From Leucosporidium creatinivorum (lineage: Eukaryota > Basidiomycota > Microbotryomycetes > Leucosporidiales > Leucosporidiaceae), in contig BCKL01000023.1 in NCBI GenBank assembly GCA_001600635.1, forward strand, positions 251,852 to 315,851: a stretch of DNA of 64,000 nucleotides, given 5' to 3'. Shown piece after piece: positions 19,891 through 31,000 of this stretch. Made by a program: the position numbers and the translations under genes. The first letter of the stretch is position 1. Every line of letters starts with the position of its first letter. The notes under the pieces were generated by a model that was given only the letters and a program-made list of their open reading frames with translations, was not told the origin of the DNA and did no database searches.

Positions 19891-22568
19891 CTATGCAGAC
19901 GACAGCTTCCTCCCGACCTTCTGTATCCGCTCCTTCTCCTTCACAATCTCCTCGACCCTCCGTCTCCTCCGATCTCGGTTGTCCTCTTCAGCCTTCTTCA
20001 TCTTCTTACGCGCCACATTCCAGCGCCGCACCGTATCCTCCGGCTCAGCCCCCTCTCTCCTCCTGCGAGCCTCGGCGCCGAACCCGCCTCCTCCTTCCTC
20101 GACGACGACCTCCCGCTTCGCTTGCGCTCGAGTCGAGTTGCCATCGTGGTGAATAGCCTGACGGACCATGTTGTGGAGAATCGGGAGACCGATGGCATGC
20201 TTGAGCTCATTGGCGGAGCTGTTGACCGGGCTGTGGAGAGGGGGAAGGAGGGTCAGCGCTGGCAGCTTGCTCGCCGAGATCTCGCAAACTCACGATCCTG
20301 CTCCAACGAAGATGCACACGTCGTAGGCGAAGCATCCGATGAGAGATCCGAATGTTGTACCGGCAATGGGCTGCGAAGGTGAGTCAGCGACCGCGCCGAG
20401 AAATGATGAAGAAAGAAGCACTCACTCCTACGATCCACCACCAGTCGTCGTGGGTCCAGAGTAGCTTGGTGTATCCTAGGCACCACAATGCGAGGCGCGG
20501 TCCAAAGTCGCGGGCGGGGTTGATGGCGTAGCTCGAGATCCAGCCCTGTAGGAGAGGCGAAAGGTGAGCTGGCTGCCAGCGCCGAGAAGGAATCCGGGGA
20601 GAAGTGAACGTACCATGCTCATACCTAGAGGGACGGGAAGAGTAGTGAAAGATGAGGAGAGAGTGCGATCGGGGTTGGAGGGGTAGGTTGAGACGGAGGG
20701 GGAAGCAAGAGTCAGTGCCGAGTCTCGAGCTTCGCCGAACAAGCTTGAAGGAGCTCACCGATCGAGATGACGACGAGACCCAGGATGAGGGCTCCGAGTC
20801 CTGCTCCTGGTGGAGCGTTGTTCTGCAACGAGCGGACGGTCAGCAACAGCGAGAAAGAATGAAGCGAGTGACGAACCTCGTCTCCGAGAGCGAGCACAAC
20901 GACGGAGAGGACGGCCGACGCGAGGATCTCCCTGTAGGTCGAAGCTGAATCAGCACTTGCACAGACTCGAGGTTCCCTAGTCGAGCATCAGCGCACTGGA
21001 AGAAGCCTTGAAGCGCTCCACCGGCTTGCTGGTTCGGCAGGGTGATGAAGAGCGAGGCGCTGGTGTTCTGACCCGTCTCCGAGTAGATAAGCTTCTCGGG
21101 GTCAAAGGTGTGTAGTGCCGTTTTGTAGCTGTTGTCGGCGAAAAAGTCAGCTTGATGGACCAGAGAATCGGCGACCGAGAAGCGAACTGACTTGGCGTAG
21201 ATGATGAGAGCTCCGCAGAACGCTCCGAGCAGTTGAGCGATGATGTAGCGTGGTACCATGCGCCAGGGGAAGCCTCGGAAGATGGCCAGGCTCTGCGAGG
21301 TGGAGGTGTGAGCGGAAAGTCGGCGAGGGATGAATGCGAGCCGAAGGGCTTACGATCGTGACGGAGGGGTTGAGGTGGCCTCCAGAGATACCTCCGGCGA
21401 CGTCTGTAGGTAGGGTGGAGTCAATAGCTGCGTCACAGAGAGCAGTGGGAAGGTGGACTAACAAATGCCGACCATCACGGCCATACCCCAAACGAAGTTC
21501 ATGTTCGAGTAAGTGCCAGCCTGCGGTGAGAACGGGATGGGGAGGTAAGAGACCGATGTAGGAGGCGAACGGAAGAGGTGAGGAGGAGAGGTGAGAGGTG
21601 AGAAAGTCAGCTCGGCGATCGTCTAAGGTTCGGAAGTCGAGCAAAGAGCCATCAAGTAGGCGAGCTGTCAAACTCACGTTATCCTGACTCAGCTGCACCT
21701 GACAGTTGGCGCCGAGACCAAGCAACATGACGAGGAGCATGCCGAGAAACTCGGCGAGCGGCTCCCTCAAAGCGAAGCGCACCGAGCCCCACCACGTCGA
21801 GACTGGTGGGTCTCCATCCTGCTTGTCCATCTCATCCTCCCATTCTCCATCCTGCGGTAGCTCTCCTCCGACCTGTCCCTGGTCGTCGTCCTCCTTGTCG
21901 CCCGAGTTCTTGCCCTCCTGCCGAGGCTGATCATGCTCGGGCTCCTCGCAGGCGGTGTCGGCCTCGGAATGTGGTGTCGAGTCGGCGCTGGTGGGAGAGT
22001 CGGCTTCCTCCTCCTCCTCTTCTTGTGGGTCTGGTGCCGTGGTCGAGGCGGAGAAGGGATCTGCTCGCTCCGAAGCCGACCACTCCATCTCGGCGGGGGC
22101 AGAGACCTTCTGTTCCTCGTCACCCTGGGCGGTCTGCTTCTCCTTTTCCTTCTTATGTACGCCTCGCTTCTCCTCCCGCTGCGGAAACACTCCTCCTACA
22201 CCCCAAACCGCCGCCTTGCCCGAATCGCCCTTCTTCTTCTCGATTTGCTCCTCTGATACGGTCTCGGAGGTATTCTGTCGAGTCGCGTTCGGTGGTGGCC
22301 GTGTATACGAGTTGGGTCCAGCGATGTTGACTGTCGGCGGCTTGCGTTGTGTTGTTCCCCGCTGCGAAGGAGCTGGACGCTGGGAGGCAGCTCTTGTTGC
22401 TCCTGCGCCCGGTCCTGCTATCGATGGTGAATCCTTCTTATCCGTCACGGGGCGTCTAGTAGTGGTCGAGTAGAGCGCAAAAGCAGCTTCGAACGAGAAA
22501 GTAAGAGCGAAAGAGGCGGTCGCGTCGCGAGCGAAGTAAAGCCCGTCGCCGTGAGGCGAGATCGTCAT
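19891..22568 (-). CDS. aquaglyceroporin with long acidic N-terminal tail
   Basis: MIP-family channel for water/glycerol in the plasma membrane. Start MTISPHGDGLYFARD (22568). About 280 hydrophilic residues precede the channel, including a poly-Glu run and many S/T/P. Channel landmarks: ALREPLAEFLGMLLVMLLG (TM1), NMNFVWGMAVMVGI, first box GGHLNPSVTI (NPS), YIIAQLLGAFCGALIIYAK, EILASAVLSVVVLALGDE, GALILGLVVISIGMSMGW, second box YAINPARDFGPRLALW (the Asp after NPAR marks the glycerol-type subgroup), then GTTFGSLIGCFAYDVCIF. The C-terminal tail is strongly basic (RRRRRVEEIVKEKERIQK) and stops at 19891. One exon is only 11 nt (20614-20624). The first box is NPS rather than NPA, as in yeast Fps1. 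Long regulatory tails on both sides also resemble Fps1-like osmoregulated channels. Confidence 0.9.
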
Positions 22569-22912
22569 GGCGAGGCGAGGGAAAAGGCCATACTTGCTCT
22601 TTAGGGACTCGCGAGCGAGTACAAAAGCTCACCAGCATCTCAAGCTTAGTATTTCCCTGTGCCCTCTGCTCTCGCGCCCGAATTCGACATCCCTGCTGGC
22701 AGGAGGTTCGCTTACCCCGCAAAGTCTGCGGGCGAAGCGAAAGCTGAGGCAAAGAAGATCATCCTCAATTACAAGCAAACCGATTCGGAGAGCCAGCTAT
22801 CGTACAAAGTCTGAGGTCGGCGGAGAGAAGAGCGAAAGCGAGGTCAGCGCCGAGCCGAGCACCCATGGAGAAGAGCTCCAAGACGACTCACCGAGAGCAA
22901 GCCTGTCAAGCT
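22569..22912. other. intergenic between phytochrome 1 stop and aquaglyceroporin start
   Basis: 344 bases holding the aquaglyceroporin promoter and the phytochrome 3' UTR (both genes on the minus strand). No coding content is recognised. Confidence 0.4.
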
Positions 22913-25900
22913 TCAAGCAGTAGTAGCGGAACCCTCGAACCAACCTCCGCTGATCCACTCGGGGGCGCTGGACATAGCACGGTCAGCCTCGAGATCAACC
23001 AAGACTGCGCCGAGCTCCCATCCCGAACTCACAGAGCGCCTTCCTTCCTACAGACAGGGTCGAGCACTCCAGCCATGATGACACCAAGTCTCTTCATGGT
23101 GATGGGCTTCCTAAGCACGCCGTCGAAGCCGGCCTCGCTGATTTCGCGCCTCTGCTCCGGTTCGATCTGCGCCGAGCAGGCAAAGATGGGCAGGTGGCCG
23201 TTGATGATGATGCTGGCGCGATCGGAGTAGGGCATGAGGGTCTCGCGGAGGCGGATGGCGCGAGTAGTCTCGACTCCGTTCATGTGCTGTGGGGCGAAGG
23301 CAGAGGTAGGTCCATTGTCTTGTCGTCGCCGAAGTCAGGCGAATAGACGGGCGAGGGAGTGACGTACGGGCATCTGCGTAAGACAGATTAGCTCTCTGAT
23401 CCCGATACAAGATGCTGAGATGACACCCTACTCACCTGCAAGTCGAGGAGGACGGCATCCCACTCGCCATCGGCGTCGAGCAGACGAAGGACTTCTTTGC
23501 CATTCTCGCAGGTGCCGACCTGGTGTCCATCTCGGGTGAGGATCTTCTCGAGGAGGTGACGATTAATGGGCTCGTCCTGCTCGAGGGACACACGAAGATC
23601 AGCTTGATGCTCGGCCGAGGGGACTCTGGTCGAACAGCTCACATCGACGACCAGGATCTTCATAGGAGTGGCTTGAGGACTTGAGCGCTCCTTCTTGGTC
23701 GATCTCGAGTCAAGAGGGAACGGCGAAGAAACACTGCGCGGCGCCGACGACCTCGAAGAGCCAACGCCGAGGTCGCCAGGCGCGGGCGTCGCCTTCTCGG
23801 CAGGTTCCTCGGGCGGAGCCATGTGCGAGGAAGTGATGGCGGAGAGGAGGGTGTCCATCTCCCAGCTCTCCCTAGGCGTAGCGGGACGGGGAGGCGCATC
23901 AGGGCGCGACCTCGGCGCCGAGGTCTGAGGCAGGCGCAGAGGGACGTTGATGCTGAAGCTGGTGCCGCTGCCGGGCTTCGACTCGACGCGGAGTTGTCCG
24001 TTGAGACTCTTGATGATGCTGGAGACGACGGCGAAACCGAGTCCGATGGAAGGGGCTTGCTCCTCCTCCTCGCCGTTGGCGGCGCTGACCTCCTCGAGCT
24101 GCCTGAAGATGGCCTCGAGAGTAGTCGACGACATACCGCAGCCCGTATCGGTACTGTTCGAGTGTGGAGTAGTCAGTTTTGCTCGATGCCGGATATGAGG
24201 AAAGGTAACGGCGCACATCTTGAAGACGACGGCGAGTTCGTTGCTCGCCTCGCTGACCGCTGCCTCCTCACCTTCCATCGCAAGCTTCTCCTCCAGACCC
24301 CACTCGACACGCACACCTCCATGCTCGGTGTACTGGACGGCGTTGGCGCAGAGGTTGGAGATGATCTTGCGGAGCTGCGAAGAGTCGCCGAGCAGGAAGC
24401 GAGGGGCGGGTGCGAGTTGGGAAGGAGAGACGTCGAAACGCAAACCCTTGTGGATCGCTTCTTGACGATGCATGGCGGTAGCTTCTTCGAGCATCTCCTC
24501 CAAGTCGAAGAGCTCCTCGATCGTCGACGGCTCGCCCTTTTGCACCTTTGAGAGGCTCAGAAGGTCGTCGACGACGCGGATGAGCGACTTGGATGCGGTA
24601 GCCGAGCTAGTGAGGCTGTCGCGAAGGTCATCGTCCAGTCCCTCTTCTTGGAGCGCGACGTCGAGGTAGCTGCGGAAGGAGAGGTCGACTTTGAGCGAGG
24701 ATCTCGAGTCTCATGCTCGGCGAAGACCTACTTGACGATCTGGTTGAGCGGACTGCGCGCCTCGTGAGCGGCGTTGCCCATGAGAAGCTTGTTGAGGCGT
24801 CCACTCTGAGCGTGGCCTTCCGACTCGCGCCAGAGCTTGATGAAGCGACCTGCGAGAGCGAGCCGAAGCCGAATCAGCTGGGAACTGGCCGGCGAGAAGA
24901 GGTCAAGGCGACGAACCGTAGACAAAGCTGATCGTCGCCGCATGCTGCTGCTCGGCTTCCGTCCAAGGGTCGCACTTGCCGGAGACGAGCTCGCGCCAGA
25001 GCTGAAGGGGACAGGAAGGTCAGCGCGAGCCAAGTTCTTCGACGCCGAGCGACGAACCTTGAACGAGCTACGAGGCTCCAGGGTCTGGGTATCGTGACCT
25101 GGGAAAGGGTTGCCCGCCCAGTTGACGATCTGATCTTGACCTTTGCGGAAGAAGACGATCTGCTCTCGCGAGTTGAAGGAGAGCGGGACAGCGAGGAAAC
25201 CGGCAAGGTCCTTGACGCCAGCTTCGGCGAGCTCGGGGAAGTCGGTCTTGATGTCGTTGGTGCTGATGATCTCGCTGGAAAGCAGACTTTGGTCAGTTCG
25301 ACTTCGGGAGCGGCGAGGATGATGGCAAGCTCACTTGAGCTCCTTCGAGCGGAGGTAGTTGACGATGGTGAGCATCTCGCTCGAGTCGTCGACCTTGCCG
25401 ATGAGCTGTAGGGATACAATGTGAGCTGATCGATTCGCTGATACGAAGGGGGGACGGCGCACCTTGGTAGAGCCGCTGATGGTCAGACAGCCGTTCTCGG
25501 CGCTCATGATGTCGAGGAGATCCGGCGGGCTGGCGATGGAAGGCGACTGCTCGTGGATCTTGGCGTTGATAACTTGTCTGTTATGCGGCGGTTCGAAGGT
25601 CAGCTATGCCCCTCGCTGCAAACAATCGACTGACTTGGCCTCCAACTGCTCGCGCAAGATGAGACTCTCGAGGTTGATCGACACCGAGTCAGCGATGAGG
25701 ACGCAGAGACGGCGAATGGGAGGGGCCACTCGTCTTCCGTGCTCGCCGTAGTCGTGCAATGCTACGAGAGCATACAGACGGCCGAAGAGGTGGAGTGCGA
25801 CTGCGCCGAGGCCCGAAGTCAGCTCGGCGAGAGCCACTCATCGCATATCGGTGCTCACCGGACATGCTGCTCTTGACATTCATGTTCTTGAGGTAGCGGA

Positions 25901-27609
25901 TGTGAATAGGCGACATCGCGCGGAGGTAGCAGTGCGTCATGTCCAGCGGCGTTTCGACCTCAGCGATGTCGCGACAGCAGAGGCGAGCGGTAGGCTGGTC
26001 TCCATCGTAAAGGAGGCGAATCTTGTTCATCTTGTAGAGGTCGCGGGCTTGAGGAGGGATGTTTGTGGGCGAGGTGAGTTCAGTCAGTGGCGATTGAAGG
26101 CAGGGCGCAGCGCCGAGAACGGCCACAGCAACAGAGAGAGATACAGGGGACCTATGAGATGCAATGGCGAAGTAAAGTGATCATCACTCACCCGAGGCTG
26201 GCCACACGAGACCCCTGAAGACGTCCTTGAGCTTCCAGACATCGGCCTGCTCGGCGACGACATGGCCGTTATTCGCCTCGTCGAAGTGGTAGATCATCAC
26301 TCGAGCGAAGGAGCAGATCTCCTTGTAGATGCGAGCGACCATCTTCGAATGTAGCGAAGGTCAGCAGTATGCCGGAAAGAGCGTGCTCGGCGAGGAACTC
26401 ACGTTGAGGAAGACATCTTGAGTAGCGTGCTGACTCGCCAGACTGAGCTGCTCTTGGATGTCGGCGAGCAAGCGCAAGTAGTCCATCTCGCCCTTGCCAC
26501 CTCGCGCCTTCCTCTTCTTCCACCTTCCCAGCTCGTGAAGCGGTTCGAGCGCCGACTCGGTCGCCGCGTCGAGCTCTTCTTGGGTGCGCTCCAGCTCCTC
26601 CGAGGTGGCCAGACCCAGCTTGGAGATGCGAACGGTCTCGGACGAGGGCGGAGGCGAAGGAGGGGGAGCGAGTGGGTTCTGCTCATCGTCGACAAGCTCG
26701 AGCTCGAGGACGGCGCGGCGAGGCTGATGGATGGGGCTCGGGCGATGAATGGCGCAGTGACGCTCCTTCTCGCTGCCTTCTTCTCCCCACGACATGATGA
26801 AGGGGTGAGGGTTACGCTCCCGACCAGGCGAGAGCGGGCGGTCGTAGATGTCGAGCGCATCGGCTACATCGAGGATACTCTCTTCGGGGAGGAGGGCGGA
26901 GAGTGAGTCGGCGCCGAGGACCTCGTGCGGTGGGTAGCTGAGGATGCTCTCCGAGTTCTGTGCGAGAGAGCAATCGTTATCAGCTAACACCCCATCGCCG
27001 AGAACGCCGAGCTAAGTCACCTCGCTGATCTGCATGACCGGGAGACGTCCATCTTCGAGCTGGTCGAAGGCGAGGAGGCATCCGTAGGCTTGTACGGCTC
27101 CGGGGAGGTGGATGGGCTGCAGAGTTCGTGTGGAGGTCAGCTTTTTGCTCTTCTTTTCAGCCGATTCGACTCACCTCGTCCTCGCACCGCGCCAGCTTGC
27201 CCTCCCGACCCGTCAGGATGTAGTGACCGTCGTCGCGCTTGACGTAGCTGAACCTCTCCGTCTTGACTCCCCAATCATGTCTCTCCTGATCGCGACTGAG
27301 CACCGTAGGCGAGGAGAGGCCGCCGAACGAAGAGATGGAAGCGATGGAGACACGCGAGCTCGGCGCGAGTCGAGGGCGACTGGGGAGGGAGGAAGGGGTG
27401 TCTCCTGGTGCCGAATGAGCTCCCAGGAGCGAGCTAGAGCTGCTCGGCGACGAGAAGGCGCTCTTGGGCTGAGGGCGAACGAGAGGCGAGCTCGAAGCTG
27501 ACTCTAGGCCGCCAGAAGAGCGACGAGGCGTGAGGATGGGGTAGATGCGTTGCGTTGAGGTGCTTTCCTGCTGCTGCTGTTGAGCAGGAGTGTCTGTGGG
27601 AAGCGACAT
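22913..27609 (-). CDS. fungal phytochrome hybrid histidine kinase 1 (downstream copy)
   Basis: Red/far-red photoreceptor of the PAS-GAF-PHY-kinase-receiver type, from MSLPTDTPAQQQQQEST (27609). After an S/P-rich tail comes the bilin-attachment Cys in ARCEDE, spliced to PIHLPGAVQAYGCLLAFDQ. The GAF has ARVMIYHFDEANNGHVVAE, VFRGLVWPAS, then ARDLYKMNKIRLLYDGDQPT and MSPIHIRYLKNMNV. The PHY tongue keeps VNWAGNPF and EPRSSFKLW. Kinase: H-box NAAHEARSPLNQI, N-box SNLCANAVQYTEHGG, DTGCGMSS, GLGFAVVSSIIK. Receiver: DEPINRHLLEKIL, phospho-Asp in LLDLQMP, Lys in VLRKPI. A last intron leads to APEWISGGWFEG; stop 22913-22915 (without that splice it ends at 23029). Oddity: the intron between VWPAS and the DIPPQ codons ends in AA, not AG. 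Other departures from copy 2 are NMNV for NMGV and AR for DR. Confidence 0.88.
26063..26191 (-). other. phytochrome 1 intron lacking the expected AG acceptor
   Basis: Reading on the minus strand, the donor at 26191 is a normal GTGAGT. By comparison with the second phytochrome (acceptor CTCCAG before ACATCCCT), the exon should resume at 26062 with ACATCCCTCC, but the two bases before it (26064-26063) are AA. No AG lies between the CATAG far upstream (which would give a stop) and CTCAAG at 26048. Splicing at 26048 would stay in frame but drop 15 nt coding DIPPQ. Confidence 0.7.
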
Positions 27610-28057
27610 GCTGCTGCGAGCGAGAATCGCTCTCGCGAGATGAGCTGGGGGAGTCGAGGTTGGAAGGTGGTGAAGGTGTTGAGGGAAGCTGGAGGTAAAG
27701 TAGAAGAGGGAGAGAGGCGAGAAGAGGCCTTGAGCGAGCTGTATCGAGGTCGAGCGAGAAAGTAGGAGGGAGATTGAGAAAGTAGGAGGGAGAGAAGGAG
27801 CTCGGGCAGTCCCGAGAAGGTTATCTCTTTGATCTCCGGCGCAGAGAGGTCGATTAGCGAGCTACAGATCGAGTAGGAGAAACATCGTGGATGCTTGTAT
27901 TTCTACTCAGCTCCTCCTTCAGCTTGAACCTGTACTGTCCCAATACAACACCTCTTGACCTCGCGCCATGAAACCCTTTACACCCAGCGAGGCCGCCCTG
28001 ATGCTATACAAACGCATGCGCGCAATAAGAGAGCCTAATGTGAATCGTCGCGTCGGA
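27610..28057. other. intergenic between the two phytochromes, with an 18-bp direct repeat
   Basis: 448 bases. It contains the phytochrome 1 promoter and the phytochrome 2 3' end. The word GAGAAAGTAGGAGGGAGA occurs at 27756-27773 and, but for small changes at the edge, again at 27776-27793. No gene is seen. Confidence 0.5.
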
Positions 28058-31000
28058 TTAGAGAGCAGGAGAATCTGGCTGCTGAGGGGGCGCAGGGGGT
28101 CGGAAGCTCGGCGCGCCTTCTAGCCAGCCGCCTTGCTCCCACACGCCGCGTCTGCAGGTCAAGCGCGATTAGCGAGGAGAACGGATACATCTAAGAAAAC
28201 AAAGCCGCTTACCTGTAGACCTCGGCTCCACGCGTAGCTCGGTCGATGGCTCCTCGCATGAGCCCTCGGAGCCGCTTGAAGTCGACGGGCTTGAGGGACC
28301 AGCCGTCTGCAGAGGGGGGAGAAGTGGGGTCAGAAGGGGCACAGGAGGCTTCAGACGTCGCGCAGCACTTACCGAAGCCAGAGTCGACCAAGCGGGGCTG
28401 CTCCTTTTCGGGGAGAGAGGCCGAGACGGCGATGATGGGAAGACGACCGTTGAGAATGGTGGAAGGTCGTAGCTCGGCGTGCGGGAGAGGAGCCTCCGCC
28501 TCCAGCGCACGGATGGCCTCGGTCGCTTCGAATCCACCCATTATCTGCAGGAGAGGAGGGTCAGCTTCGGCGATCTCGGCGGTGAGGGGAAGAAACAGTC
28601 GCAACGCACTGGCATCATGAGGTCCTGTGGGACGGCGGAAGAAGGGTGTCAACATGGTTCTTCGGTTCGTGAAGCTTGAGCCGACCCACCATCAAGATCA
28701 GATCAAAAGCGAAATCCTTCTTGAGCAAACGAAGGGCTTCCCCTCCATGCACAGCGATGACGACCTCGTGTCCATCTTTGGCGAGTCGCTTCTGCAGTAT
28801 CATCCGATTGACGAGCTCGTCCTGCGCCGAAAAGAGAAGCGGGACGAGAAGGGTCAGCTTTGGCGACGACTCGGAGTCGAGGTCAAGCTGCACTCACCTC
28901 GACCACCAACACCCTCAACGGCGAAATCTTGTCTGCCACCCCATCCCCGACCATCTTGTACTCGGAAATATGCGACGGGCTCTGCTTCGCCGCCGCCGAG
29001 TCTGCGACGTCGTTCCGACTCGCCGAACTCTGCCTGCGGAGACCGCTCGTCGTCGGCGGTGAACGAGGCTTGACGCCGTTGGAACTTGTACGCGACGAGT
29101 CGGGAGAGACGGGTCGAGAGGTGGCAGTTGAGGAAGGCTGAGGACTGGAGGGTTGAGGACTGGCGGAGTCAGGGTGGGGACTGGAGGGGACGGGATCGAT
29201 CTTGACAGCTCGGAGGGGAACGTTGGAGCCTGGAAGGTCGACGCTGCCTTGTGTAGCCGATTGCTGAGGTCTGCCGGAGCCAAAGCGACCGAGACCGCTC
29301 TTCTGGCCTCGTGATCCGCCGCCCGAGGAGGTGTGCGAGCGAGCGGAGCGTGGCGGCTGAGGATCGAGGATGGAGGTCGAGAGGCTGGTGATGAGGGAGT
29401 CGATGGAGCCTTTGTCCGAGCCGGCGCTTCCTTTCCCAGCCGAGTTACGGCTATCGGATCGAGCGAGAGTCGTCGCGCCTGTCGCGGTGCTTGCTCCTCG
29501 ACTGGTGCCGAGAGCGCTGATGGTGCGGGAGGAGCCAGTCCCTGAGCCGCCGGGCGTGGTGTCGTCCGAGCTATCCATATTGGGGCGGAGGGAGTCTTGG
29601 AAGGGTAGCCGGAAGGGGAGGATGAAGGTGAAGCTGCTGCCGCTCTTGCCCTCCGCGACGCTCGACTCGACGCGGAGCTGGCCCTCGAGGTTTCTGTAGA
29701 TCGTGAGGTGTCAGAACGAGCTCTGGAAAACGTTTGTGAGAAGCGAGATGATCTCACTTGACGACACGAGCGACGACAGCAAGGCCGAGGCCGACAGCGC
29801 CTGTCGTCGAAGCAGGGCTCTGCGCACCGTCAGCCGAGACCTGCTCAAACTCGCGGAAGATGGCCTCGAGACGCTCCTCCGAGATGCCGACTCCACTGTC
29901 GCGGCTGCAGGCGAGCGGGAAGATGAGAGGTCAGGCTCGGTCGTGTCGCTCGCGCAGCGCGGAAGACGTACATGGAGATGCCGATACGAATGCTATCCTG
30001 CTTCTTGTCGATGGCGTCTTCGATATCCTACACCACAGCATTAGGGTCAGCTCTCCTCCCTCTGCCCTCACCTCGGCCGAAACTCACCACATCGGCCAAC
30101 TCTCCCCACTCGACCAAGATCCCTCCCGTCTTCGTATGCTCCACCGCATTCCCCACCACATTCGTAATGATCGTCTTAATCTTGCTCCGATCCCCCAACA
30201 ACGTCGAAGGTGTCCCACTCGGATTCTCAATCACCTCCAACGTCAACCCTCTCTGCTCGACCTCCGTTCGATAGACGCTGATGGCTTCCTCGATGGTGCC
30301 CGGTAGGTCGAAGGGATCTTGGGAGAAGAGGTCTTGGCCTGGTTCGGAGGCTTGCGTGAGCTCGAGGAGATCGTTGACGACGTGGACGAGGGAGCGGGAG
30401 GCGGCGTGCGAGTTGGAGAGGTTGCGTCGGACTTCGGGGGTTAGGTCGTCGTCTAGAGCGAGTTGGAGGTAGCCGATGATCTAGTGGTGTAGGTGGGGTT
30501 AGCTGAAGCTCCTCGCCTGAGGAGAGAAGCAAGACGACTTGCCTGGTGAAGAGGCGTCCGAACCTGATGCGAAGCGTTCTGCAGCAACAGCGTCTTCAAC
30601 CTCGACTGCCTCAACGCATCCTCCTTCTCCCTCCACACCGAGATGAACCTTCCATACACCAACGCCAACGTCCCTGCCGTCTCCCTCTGCTCATCCGTCC
30701 ACTCTCGACACCGACCGACGACCATCTCGGACCAAGCTTTGAAGCTCTGCCTCGGCTCCAAGGGGTTGTAGTCCGCTCCTTGCCGTTTGTTGGCGTAGGG
30801 GTTGCCCGCCCATTTGACTTCTTGCAGCTGGCCTTTGCGGAAGAAGGCGATGAAGTCTTTGCCTTCGGCCGAGAGACTGCGAGAGGATGAGGTCAGCGCC
30901 GAGCGAGTGTAAAGTGGCCAAGGAGGACGCACGGAACACTCAGTACACCGGCGATCAAGTCGAAGGAGGCGTAGTCAACACCTGGCCAGTCGGCGTGGAT

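Noticed and set aside
23823-24551. Long plus-strand frame opposite the phytochrome 1 kinase domain
   Set aside because: It is antisense to clearly coding exons (N-box, G-boxes), a shadow of GC-rich coding sequence.
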